Below are positions 26,010 to 34,512 of a stretch of DNA of 64,000 nucleotides, piece by piece. Below the pieces are notes generated by a model. That model searched no databases. It had not been told where the DNA came from and saw only the letters and a program-made list of their open reading frames with translations. The position numbers and the translations under genes are program-made. The DNA comes from Acidobacteriota bacterium. Lineage in GTDB: Bacteria; Acidobacteriota; Terriglobia; Acidiferrales; UBA7541. The first letter of the stretch is position 1. Each line of letters opens with the position of its first letter. Location of the stretch: the NCBI GenBank assembly GCA_003225315.1, contig QHZD01000035.1:32111-96110 (forward strand), given 5' to 3'.

Positions 26010-29000
26010 TCAATTGCCTTCGACGGGGGCGGTGGCAGGCTTGGGCGAAGCTTTGGAAGTTCTCGGCGCTTCCGGCTCGACGCCGCGCCAGCCTACGGGA
26101 CGGCCGCTGACGGCTTCCTTCACGGAGCGGAAGAGCACCACGTACATCAACTGGCGATAGTAAAAGCGCTGCAGCAAGACGGGAATGAGCAGGGTCCAGT
26201 CTTCCTTGCGTTCCAGCACGAACGCCACCATGCACGTCAGTATGTCAATGAGCAAGAATCCAAGAAAGAAGAGCACGGATTTTTCGACGTCCGCGGCGGT
26301 CCAGAGTTGCGGCAGCCGCGTGACGCGGAATTGCGCGAGTGCCCAAAGCAACAGCGAGCCAAAGAACATCAGGTCGATAACCGGCGAAATCAGCGGCAGG
26401 ACAAGCTGGAATAAAAAGATGTTGGGCAGCGCGATCCAGCCGAGCGTTCCGTATTTTGGGCGCAGCAGCGTGTCGCCGTGCTTCCAGAACGATTGCAGCG
26501 TGCCAAACGTCCAGCGGAAACGCTGGCGGATCAGTTGGCCGGCCGTTTCCGGAGCTTCGGTCCAGGCAATGGCCTCTTCGTCGTAGCTGATGCGCCAGCC
26601 GAGGCGGCGGATGGCGATGGTCAAATCGGCGTCTTCCGCGACAGTGTCCGCCGTAATGCCTCCCGCAGTTTCGATGGCCTTCTTGCGCCAGGCGCCGAGC
26701 GCGCCCGGCACGACGGTGATGCAATTCAGCAGGTCGAAAGCGCGCTTCTCCATGTTCTGGCTGGTGATGTACTCGAGCGCTTGCCAGCGCGTGAGCCAGC
26801 GCGAGCGGTTGCCGACCTTGACGTTGCCGGCGACGGCGCCAACCTTGGGATCGGAAAAATGGCGAACGAGTTTGCTAATGGCGTCCGGTTCGATTTCCGT
26901 GTCGGCGTCGATGGTCACCACAATATCGGTGTCCGCCAACGACATGGCAAGATTCAGCGCCGCCGCTTTTCCGCGATTCACCTGATGGATAATGCGAACG
27001 CGCGACTCGCGCGAGAAATTCTCGTCCAGCAGCTCGCGCGTTCGATCCGTCGAGCCGTCATTCACGACGATGATGCGCAACTCCTTCAGATCGGACAGAA
27101 GGACGGACTCGACGGTTTGCACGATTACGCTCTGCTCATTATGCGCGGGGATCAGCACGGTGACGCTCGGAGGCGGATTCGACATCACGGCATGGTCCGG
27201 CCGAAGTTTTTCGATCAATGCGAGCAATCCGATAATCACGGCGCGCCCGCTGACCATCACAATGCCGAGAAAGAAGATAATGCCGATGAAGAACCGCGAC
27301 CATTGAAACAGGGTGAAGATGAATCCGTCGGCACGAGCCTCGAAGCGCTCTTCCGGGGAAAGCAGGGGCATCACTTCGGCGCGCGTTTTTCCAATGAGGT
27401 CTGAAACGGAAACAAGGTGGTCGCCCTTCTTGCGTAATGCGTCGATGATTTGCGGAAGAGCCGCAACCGTCTGGGTGCGATCGCCGCCGCCGTCGTGGAG
27501 CAGGATGATATTGCCGTTGGCGGCCTGCCTGAGCACGCTGTCGACAATCTCTTGCGCTGGGATGGGCTTGCCGTTGCGCAGGCTCCAGTCGTCCGGATCG
27601 ATCCGCTGGCCCACGATTAAATAGCCCATCTCCTGAGCAACGGGAAGTTGCGCCACTTCCTCCGAATACTCCGGCTGATGATCGATGCCGTAGGGAGGAC
27701 GGAACAGAATCGTTTTGACGTCGAGGGTGCTTTCGATCAGCCGCTGCGTCAGGTTCAATTCCCAGCGGAGCTGGGTGTGCGAGATCTCGTCGAATTTCGG
27801 ATGAGTGAATGTGTGATTGCCGATCTCGTGGCCCTCGGCGAATTCTCGCTTTAGGATATCCGGCCTCTTATTTGCCTGGTCGCCGATGATAAAGAAAACT
27901 CCAGGCGCTTTCCTTTCCTTCAGGATGTCGAGAATCTTGGGCGTCCACTGCGGGTCGGGACCATCGTCGAAGGAGATGGCAATTTTCTTATTCGCTCCGC
28001 CGAGGCGATCGATGTTGTAGGAAAGCGGGATGGCGTCGTAGGACTCTTCGGTGAAAAGATCGCTGCCCGCGTCGTACTCGAAGGAGCGCTTGCCGTGCTT
28101 CGGTATATCGGTAAAGTGCCAGATGTCGCCATCGCCTTCGAGGATCAAGTCCGGACCCGGCGGCAGATCGGCAAGTTTTTGCCGGGCGGCATCGTCGGCG
28201 TGAGTCGCATCCCAGATTGGCCACATGGAAGTGTCTGAAGAACCCAGCCGCCACAGCGCCGTGCCTTGCACGCCCAATCGCTCGCTCGTCCGAAGCTCGT
28301 TGTAAGCGGTGACGGCGTCCAGCATCCACACCTGGTGCAGGTGGTTGTGCTCGTCATAGTAGGAATAGTGCGGATTCAGCGAATCGCTATCGAATTCAAC
28401 GTCGGTATCCGATTCCTCGACGTGCAGTAATGCTTCCTGGATGCTGTATTCTGCCGCGGCCTCGTGGTTCTTTTTGGGAGCAAGGGACCAATCGTAAGCA
28501 TAGTTCGCAATTCCCACGATGATCTTTTGCGGAGGAACGACGTCGAATACCTGGCGCAAGTTTTCGACAAACCAGTCCTGGGCGGCGATGGGACCGGGCG
28601 GAGAAGTCAGCCAGTGCTGGTCGTAGTTCATCAGCACGATCGCGTCGCATTCCTTGCCGAAGAATTCGTAATCATACGCGTCGTCGCGCGCCGGCAGAGC
28701 GATCATGAGTTTCAATCCGGCAGAGTGGAGCGCGGGCGCGAGCGTGGCGATGAATTCGCGGAAGTGCTCCTGGCTGGCGTCGGGAACTTCTTCAAAATCG
28801 ACGACAATGCCTGCCTCGTGCGAATCAACGGCATACGCGGTGATGTCCCGCGCGAGATTCTGCCGCGCGGAAGGATTCGCAAGCATCTGCGCCATTTCCT
28901 TGATGCGCCACTCGACGCCGTCGTAGTTGTTGACGAGGCCCATCATCGGCAACTCGACCGGAGGATTCAGCGACTTCATCCACTGGTGCAGCTTGTCTTC

Positions 29001-29465
29001 TTTCAAAATCGAAATAGCCTCGGCCGGTGTGGCTTTCGCGGTGTATTGGCCGCGCTCGTAATCCACAATGGTCAGCGCGCCATCGGCAGACACGGCGTGG
29101 AGCTGCTCGGGAATCAGCAAGTCGATGTCTTTGTAATGCTTCTTGAGAGAAGCCAGGCTGTTGGGATCCCAGCTCACCAAAAATGCAGCCCGAACGGGAT
29201 CATAGCTTGCCGGGAGCTTTCCGATGTTCGCGACGCGGCGGCGGCGCCCTTCGCGTGTAAGTAGCTTCTTTTTCGATTTGACGGCGTGATACCCGGGCTT
29301 GGTGTCCGGCAGTAGACCTGCGGGCAGTTCCACGCTGACGGCGATGGTCACGAAAAAATAGGCGAGCAAAAGGGTCAGCAGGACGCCGGTGATTTCCATT
29401 ACGCGCCGCGTGCGGCGCCAGCGCACACGCTCCGCGTCATAAAATATGGGACCGCGTTCCTTCAT
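26010..29465 (-). CDS. trifunctional GH18-like / polysaccharide deacetylase / GT2 membrane glycosyltransferase
   Basis: The 1151-aa protein is a single chain with one N-terminal membrane helix (about 20-42), a GH18-like domain (about 70-400; GIVVDFEEVPD with D223 and E225), a NodB deacetylase domain (about 490-690; FDDGPDP with D500, HEIGNHTFTHP, RPPYG, ILLHDGGGDRT), a membrane helix, and a processive GT2 domain (about 760-1000; PAHNEQS, DxD at D853/D855, EDADLT and RQRFRW) ending in three or more helices. Such an enzyme could polymerise an amino-sugar glycan, export it, and deacetylate or trim it outside, like PgaC plus PgaB in one protein. The ATG at 29465 is chosen over a TTG four codons earlier. 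Confidence 0.85.
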   Translation of the reverse strand: MKERGPIFYDAERVRWRRTRRVMEITGVLLTLLLAYFFVTIAVSVELPAGLLPDTKPGYHAVKSKKKLLTREGRRRRVANIGKLPASYDPVRAAFLVSWDPNSLASLKKHYKDIDLLIPEQLHAVSADGALTIVDYERGQYTAKATPAEAISILKEDKLHQWMKSLNPPVELPMMGLVNNYDGVEWRIKEMAQMLANPSARQNLARDITAYAVDSHEAGIVVDFEEVPDASQEHFREFIATLAPALHSAGLKLMIALPARDDAYDYEFFGKECDAIVLMNYDQHWLTSPPGPIAAQDWFVENLRQVFDVVPPQKIIVGIANYAYDWSLAPKKNHEAAAEYSIQEALLHVEESDTDVEFDSDSLNPHYSYYDEHNHLHQVWMLDAVTAYNELRTSERLGVQGTALWRLGSSDTSMWPIWDATHADDAARQKLADLPPGPDLILEGDGDIWHFTDIPKHGKRSFEYDAGSDLFTEESYDAIPLSYNIDRLGGANKKIAISFDDGPDPQWTPKILDILKERKAPGVFFIIGDQANKRPDILKREFAEGHEIGNHTFTHPKFDEISHTQLRWELNLTQRLIESTLDVKTILFRPPYGIDHQPEYSEEVAQLPVAQEMGYLIVGQRIDPDDWSLRNGKPIPAQEIVDSVLRQAANGNIILLHDGGGDRTQTVAALPQIIDALRKKGDHLVSVSDLIGKTRAEVMPLLSPEERFEARADGFIFTLFQWSRFFIGIIFFLGIVMVSGRAVIIGLLALIEKLRPDHAVMSNPPPSVTVLIPAHNEQSVIVQTVESVLLSDLKELRIIVVNDGSTDRTRELLDENFSRESRVRIIHQVNRGKAAALNLAMSLADTDIVVTIDADTEIEPDAISKLVRHFSDPKVGAVAGNVKVGNRSRWLTRWQALEYITSQNMEKRAFDLLNCITVVPGALGAWRKKAIETAGGITADTVAEDADLTIAIRRLGWRISYDEEAIAWTEAPETAGQLIRQRFRWTFGTLQSFWKHGDTLLRPKYGTLGWIALPNIFLFQLVLPLISPVIDLMFFGSLLLWALAQFRVTRLPQLWTAADVEKSVLFFLGFLLIDILTCMVAFVLERKEDWTLLIPVLLQRFYYRQLMYVVLFRSVKEAVSGRPVGWRGVEPEAPRTSKASPKPATAPVEGN

Positions 29466-29557
29466 GTCACCTTTCAAACGGCTGCGCGGCAGGCAAATCT
29501 ACATCAGGCCAGGGCTGAGTCCGTCTGCGCGATTCCGTCTCCTCTATTGTAAGATGC

Positions 29558-31021
29558 GTGGCATTGATGAAGCGAGTTTTCTCGAATTCCTTTGTGGCGT
29601 TAATTGCAGGTCTTTGCCTGCGGCTCTATTTCGTGCTGAAGTTCCCCGCCAATTCCAGCGACACGGTTCTTTACGAGCAAATCGCCACCAACTGGCTAAA
29701 ACACCACGTCTACGCCATGACCGTTAGCGGGGCGATCACGCCCGTTGATCTGCGCATGCCGGGTTATCCGGCGTTTCTTGCCATCCTCTACGCGCTCACG
29801 GGCCGCACGAGTGAGGCCGCCCGCCTCTGGGTCATGTTGGCACAGGTCGGAGTGGATTTGCTTGCCTGCCTGGCGATTGCCAGGCTGGCGGCGCTTTTAG
29901 CCTGCGCCTCGGAAGATCCAGCGCCGAACAAGCGTGTGTTTTCTATCGCGCTGTGGCTCGCCGCGTTGTGTCCCTTTACCGCTAACTACACCGCCGTGCC
30001 CCTGACCGAAGTGTTTGCAACTTTCTGGACCGCCCTGGCCTGCAATGCTTTCCTGGTAGCGTTGAGAAGAGTGCGGAAGCCGGATTTTCTATTGAAGAGT
30101 ACCCATCTTCGCCTGGGAAAAAGCGTCGAATACTCTGCGCTGGGTGGAGGATTGGTTGTCGGGCTGGGAACGCTTTTCCGCCCTGAAACACCGCTGTTGC
30201 TCGTTGCAGTTGCCGTCAGTTTTGGCGGATTGTTTTTCCCGCGTGAAAATTTCCGCCGCTGGTTCTGGGTTTGCCTGGCCATGGCGCTCGGCTGCCTGAT
30301 GATTCTTTCCCCGTGGGCGATTCGGAACATGATAACGCTGGGCGAACCGCAATTCCTCGCTCCAAAAAACTCGAATCTGCCGGGCGAGCTTGTGCCCTAC
30401 GGCTTCATGGCCTGGGAAAAGACCTGGCTCTATCGCGTCCGGGATTGCTACCTGGTACCGTGGAAGCTGAACGAAGAAGCCATCAACGTCGAAGAAATTT
30501 CCGCCCGCGCCTTTGATACGCCGGAAGAAAAGCAGCGCGTCGCCGCCATTCTCGAACAATACAACAATGACTTGACGCTGACGCCGGAAGAAGACGCGGC
30601 GTTCGCGCAATTGGCGCGCGAGCGGACGGCGCGCCATCCTTTGCGAACGTATCTCAGGTTGCCCGCCGCGCGTGCCGCCGTCATCTGGTTTACGCCGCGC
30701 ATTGAACTGCTGCCCGTTTCAGGGCACGTTTTTCCGCTGGCGCAAATGCGTGAGGATGATCCCGTCGATCAGGAAGTCACCATCCTGTTTTTTGTGTTGA
30801 ATTTATTTTATGTGGGGCTGGGGGTGTGGGGCGCGGCGCGGCTTTGGTGCCTCAATCCTTCGATCCGGCCTGCGGTTGCTTTTCTGGCTCTATTCACAGT
30901 GATTCGCACCGCCTTTCTGACCACGCTTGAAACGCCCGAGCCGCGCTATGTTCTCGTTTGTTTTCCTGCGCTGATCGCGATGGGTGCGCAAGTTTTCGTT
31001 CGCCCTTCCGAGGAGCAATAG
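29558..31021 (+). CDS. GT39/ArnT-like membrane glycosyltransferase
   Basis: The 487-aa polytopic protein has about ten hydrophobic segments. After the first helix come a DTVLYEQIATNWLKHHVY stretch and RMPGYPAFLAILYALTG, as in lipid-linked glycosyltransferases of the PMT/ArnT type (RxPGYP motif). It probably transfers sugar from a polyprenyl phosphate donor. A GTG (29558) and an ATG three codons later are both possible starts; no strong ribosome-binding site is seen. It is divergent from the GH18/NodB/GT2 gene. Confidence 0.7.
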   Translation: MALMKRVFSNSFVALIAGLCLRLYFVLKFPANSSDTVLYEQIATNWLKHHVYAMTVSGAITPVDLRMPGYPAFLAILYALTGRTSEAARLWVMLAQVGVDLLACLAIARLAALLACASEDPAPNKRVFSIALWLAALCPFTANYTAVPLTEVFATFWTALACNAFLVALRRVRKPDFLLKSTHLRLGKSVEYSALGGGLVVGLGTLFRPETPLLLVAVAVSFGGLFFPRENFRRWFWVCLAMALGCLMILSPWAIRNMITLGEPQFLAPKNSNLPGELVPYGFMAWEKTWLYRVRDCYLVPWKLNEEAINVEEISARAFDTPEEKQRVAAILEQYNNDLTLTPEEDAAFAQLARERTARHPLRTYLRLPAARAAVIWFTPRIELLPVSGHVFPLAQMREDDPVDQEVTILFFVLNLFYVGLGVWGAARLWCLNPSIRPAVAFLALFTVIRTAFLTTLETPEPRYVLVCFPALIAMGAQVFVRPSEEQ

Positions 31022-31043
31022 GACAGCATGCAACCCTGTGCCG

Positions 31044-32468
31044 TTATTTTTCCTCGAATGGTTCCGGATGAATGGTGACGCGGTAAATCTGCGGAAACCT
31101 TTCCTTCACGCGGTCTTCCAGCGCCGCGGTCACATCGTGGATTTGCGTGATGGGCAACTCGCTCCGCATCGTGCAATGGCACGAAACCAGGATGTGGTGC
31201 TCCACCTGGCGCACGCGCACGTCGTGGCAATTCACGAGCTCGCCGAATTCCAGCGGCAGCTTGTTCAAAAACTCCTCGATCGCCCGGGAAAGCTGCTTCA
31301 TCTCTCCACCGCCGGTGTCCGGCGTGGCAATGTGCGTGCCCAGCGGCTCGATGTGGATATTGACTTCCACTTGCCCGTCTCGCAGCTCGCGAATTTTTTC
31401 TTCCAGTTCGGTAGCCTGGCGGTGCGCATCGCCCAGGCTCAAATGCTCGTCCACTTCCAGGTGCAGTTCGATAAAAAGTTGACCGTCCTGTTGCACCGCG
31501 GTCAGGTCATGAACGGCAAGGCCCATCTTCTGCGCTGCCGCACGAATCGCTTCAAAAAGATGTTCGCCCTGTGGAGCACGCGGCTCCGCGTGCACCATCA
31601 CGTCCGAAGGAACGATTTCGCCGATGCGCTTTTCGATGGCGTCGCTTAAAGCATGCACTTGTTCGAGGCTCGCCGTCCTCGCAACGCTCACCGTCGCATC
31701 CACGAAGTGGCGGTTGCCGGCGCGCCGCACGCGCACGCGATCGACGTCCAGCACCCCTTCCATGCGCGCGACAGCCTTGGCGATTTCCTGCTGCAAGCCC
31801 TGCGGCGCCGCGTCCAGCAAAGCATCCAGCGTGCGTCTGCCTAGTTGCGCGCCCACCCACAAAATTACGGCTGCCACTGTCAATCCCGCAAGGGCATCCG
31901 CGTAATTCAACCAGGGCAGGTTCCATGTTTCACCGGCCCACACCAGCCCGATGCCAGCTATGACAACGATGGTGCTCCACACATCCGTCGAGAAATGCAG
32001 GGCGTCGGCTTCCAGAGCGTCACTGGAATACTTGCGAGAGACGTATCCGAGGGCCCGCGCCCGCGTCAGATCGATCGACAAAGCCAGCAGCAGCACCAGG
32101 ATCGCCGTGACGCTCGGCTGGATGTGGACGCTGCGGAAGAACAGCCGGTCAAACGCCTCATAAACGATGTAAAGAGCTGTCAGTGCGAGCAGCCCCGTCT
32201 CAACGAAGGCGGAAAAGTTTTCAAACTTTCCGTGTCCGTAGGGATGCTTTTCATCCGCCGGCTGATCGGACATGCGCACGGAGAGAAACGTGATGATCGC
32301 CGCGAGCAAGTCAAGACCGGAATGCAACGCTTCCGAAAGGACTCCCAAGCTGCCCGTGCGGACCACCAAAAACGTTTTCAGCGAAACCAGCAGCAGTGCC
32401 GAGCCCACGCTCAAAAGCGCTGCCCGCTTCTTCTCCCGTCCTTCTTCCACTGAATAGGGAACAACCAT
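31044..32468 (-). CDS. cation diffusion facilitator family transporter with extended C-terminus
   Basis: The 474-aa protein exports divalent metal (zinc, iron or similar) by proton antiport. Six membrane segments cover about 15-205, with metal-site motifs ALHSGLD in the second and ALHFSTD in the fifth helix and HPYGHGKFE in the loop. The ferredoxin-like dimerisation domain (about 212-290) is followed by two further domains of similar pattern (about 300-370 and 385-470), where typical members have one. Metal specificity cannot be told from the sequence. Confidence 0.9.
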   Translation of the reverse strand: MVVPYSVEEGREKKRAALLSVGSALLLVSLKTFLVVRTGSLGVLSEALHSGLDLLAAIITFLSVRMSDQPADEKHPYGHGKFENFSAFVETGLLALTALYIVYEAFDRLFFRSVHIQPSVTAILVLLLALSIDLTRARALGYVSRKYSSDALEADALHFSTDVWSTIVVIAGIGLVWAGETWNLPWLNYADALAGLTVAAVILWVGAQLGRRTLDALLDAAPQGLQQEIAKAVARMEGVLDVDRVRVRRAGNRHFVDATVSVARTASLEQVHALSDAIEKRIGEIVPSDVMVHAEPRAPQGEHLFEAIRAAAQKMGLAVHDLTAVQQDGQLFIELHLEVDEHLSLGDAHRQATELEEKIRELRDGQVEVNIHIEPLGTHIATPDTGGGEMKQLSRAIEEFLNKLPLEFGELVNCHDVRVRQVEHHILVSCHCTMRSELPITQIHDVTAALEDRVKERFPQIYRVTIHPEPFEEK

Positions 32469-32676
32469 CGCCCGTCCAGACTACCTTAAGTCCACGCGTT
32501 TTCCAGAATGCGTGGCATGTCCGGACATATCGCCTTTCGTCTTATGGAGTGTTTCGTGTTTCTTATGAGGATAGAGTTCTTCAGACAACTTCTTCGACGA
32601 CGTTCTCGCATCCCCTAGCTAGAAGCGCGAAGGAAGCTCCTGGGCAGCGCGAGCGAAGTCTTTCTGAGAAACGACC

Positions 32677-34512
32677 TTATTTTGCAGGGCTCATTGGCGG
32701 CGGCGGCAAGAGCGGCAGGCGCTTGGCTTCGCCGCGCGCTCCGCGCACTTCCAATTCGTCAAATAGCAGCGACGGCGCCACCACGGAAGCCGGTAAGCCT
32801 ACTTGCGCTGAGCCAAACGCTCCTAGCGCGGTGCCGGCAAATCCGTTGTTTTGGCTTTGCATGTAGTTGTAGACAAAATTGTCGTTCCCGATTCCGGTTA
32901 GGTTCCGCAGCGCGCGGGTGTTCAATCCGATGACGCGCGCCCCGCGAATCACCTCTTCCCGGCCGGTTTCAGGGTACACACGGTAAACAACCAGCGGCAG
33001 GCGGTCACCGTTCCCGGCGCCTCCGCCATAGCTCGCCAGAAGCTCGGAGAAATCCTCCTGGTGCAGCAGGCTGATCACAGGATTGTCCATTTCGCGCACC
33101 ACCAGGCAATAGTTCAGTTTTTCCGCGCGGCAGCTGTCCAGAAATTTCTTCTTCAAGTCCGCCGCAGGAAGCGTTTCCGCCGAGGAAAAGAACAGATTGC
33201 TCATCGTCGGCTTGGCGTCATTCAAGAACGCGGCGCGGCCGTGTCCATTGGACTCATTGAAATCCGGCCCGGGTCGGCGGGACATCATCTCGTTCTTCAA
33301 GTTGCCGCTATCCACCAGCGTCACTTTCTGGGCACGGACGCCTTCGTTGTCCACGGCATAGCCGCCGATCAGCGGCGTGCCATGGAAATCTTTTGCGCCC
33401 GGATCATCGACCAGGGACACGCTGGCAGGCAGAACTCGCGCGCCGAGCCGACCCACCCAATCGCTCTTGCCGCCCAGGTTGCCAAGCATCTGCTCCATCA
33501 CCGGACTGAAGGAAATCGGAGGACGTGCACCGTTCACCGCCGGTCCAAGCACTTGCGCCAGCAGCGGCGCCGCGGCGCGCGCCTCGAAAAGGACAGGGCC
33601 GGTATAGTCCTGCGCAGTAGGCGCGACTCGCAGCGTCATGAGCTCGGTGCCGGTAACATTTAATCCTTTACGCACTGTCTCGACGTCGGGCAGGTCGGCC
33701 GGACGCGTCGCGTACGTGGTATAAAAATGATTCAGCGGCACGCCATCGGCGGCGAACGTGCTCATGCCCGCTTCAATCGCCGCAAAATGCCGATTCTGCC
33801 GGATCTCCGTGCCTTCGCTCGTCAGCAGGTATTCCGTCGCGTAGACGAGGTAATAGGTCACGCGCGACTCGTGAATCTCGGAAAACGCGCGCAGCGTCGC
33901 CGAAGTGTCGCGCGCTTCCTGATCCCAGTTGCGGCTAGTCCAATCCGTAGTTTCCCGCGGTTCGATAAGTTGTACCGGCTCGGCTTTCGCGAAATCATCG
34001 ATATCCGACTGCCGCGCCAGGCTGCTGAGATACGCCTGCTTGCGCGAATGGGTTTCCACTGCTTCCTTGAAGGCCTGATCGGTCGCAATCCACAGGTCCT
34101 GTCGCAGCGAATCGTAATCGCGGTCGATTCCCACCTGGCCCGTCGGCCCGATAAAGCCGCGAAAGCCTTCGTCGCTTACAAAATTCGAGCTGTCCAGCTT
34201 GTAACTGCCCACCCGCGCATCCACATCCATAAAGCGGTTCCGCGTTTGCGTGCTGGACAGCAAAGCTCCGAATTCCGCGACAACTTCGCGGACTTCCAGA
34301 TCGAGCAAACGGTACTGAACGAAGTACGGCCGCACCGGCTGGTCGATGTTCGGAATCTTCAATTCCAGGCGAGTCTTCGCGCGCGCCATTTCATCACGCA
34401 TGGCCTGCAGCGTGTGATCGTTATCCGATGGAGCCTGCGCGCCCGCGGCTGATCCGGAGCCTATCGCAATCAAAAATAAAATCAGTCCTGCCATTCTCTC
34501 TGCGCGCCTCAC
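32677..34512 (-). CDS. TldE/PmbA-like subunit with signal peptide
   Basis: The 611-aa protein belongs to the TldD/PmbA modulator-of-gyrase family: central GGYAVDNEGVRAQKVTLVDSGNLKNEMMSRRP-type sequence and a late YRVYPETGREEVIRGARVIGLN segment. It lacks HExxxH, so it is the TldE-like, non-catalytic partner of the gene upstream. The N-terminus is a signal peptide (LILFLIAIGSGSAAGAQA), unusual for a family that is normally cytoplasmic. It starts at a GTG overlapping the TldD-like stop (GTGA), with GGGAGG 6 bases upstream, so translation is coupled. Confidence 0.85.
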   Translation of the reverse strand: MRRAERMAGLILFLIAIGSGSAAGAQAPSDNDHTLQAMRDEMARAKTRLELKIPNIDQPVRPYFVQYRLLDLEVREVVAEFGALLSSTQTRNRFMDVDARVGSYKLDSSNFVSDEGFRGFIGPTGQVGIDRDYDSLRQDLWIATDQAFKEAVETHSRKQAYLSSLARQSDIDDFAKAEPVQLIEPRETTDWTSRNWDQEARDTSATLRAFSEIHESRVTYYLVYATEYLLTSEGTEIRQNRHFAAIEAGMSTFAADGVPLNHFYTTYATRPADLPDVETVRKGLNVTGTELMTLRVAPTAQDYTGPVLFEARAAAPLLAQVLGPAVNGARPPISFSPVMEQMLGNLGGKSDWVGRLGARVLPASVSLVDDPGAKDFHGTPLIGGYAVDNEGVRAQKVTLVDSGNLKNEMMSRRPGPDFNESNGHGRAAFLNDAKPTMSNLFFSSAETLPAADLKKKFLDSCRAEKLNYCLVVREMDNPVISLLHQEDFSELLASYGGGAGNGDRLPLVVYRVYPETGREEVIRGARVIGLNTRALRNLTGIGNDNFVYNYMQSQNNGFAGTALGAFGSAQVGLPASVVAPSLLFDELEVRGARGEAKRLPLLPPPPMSPAK

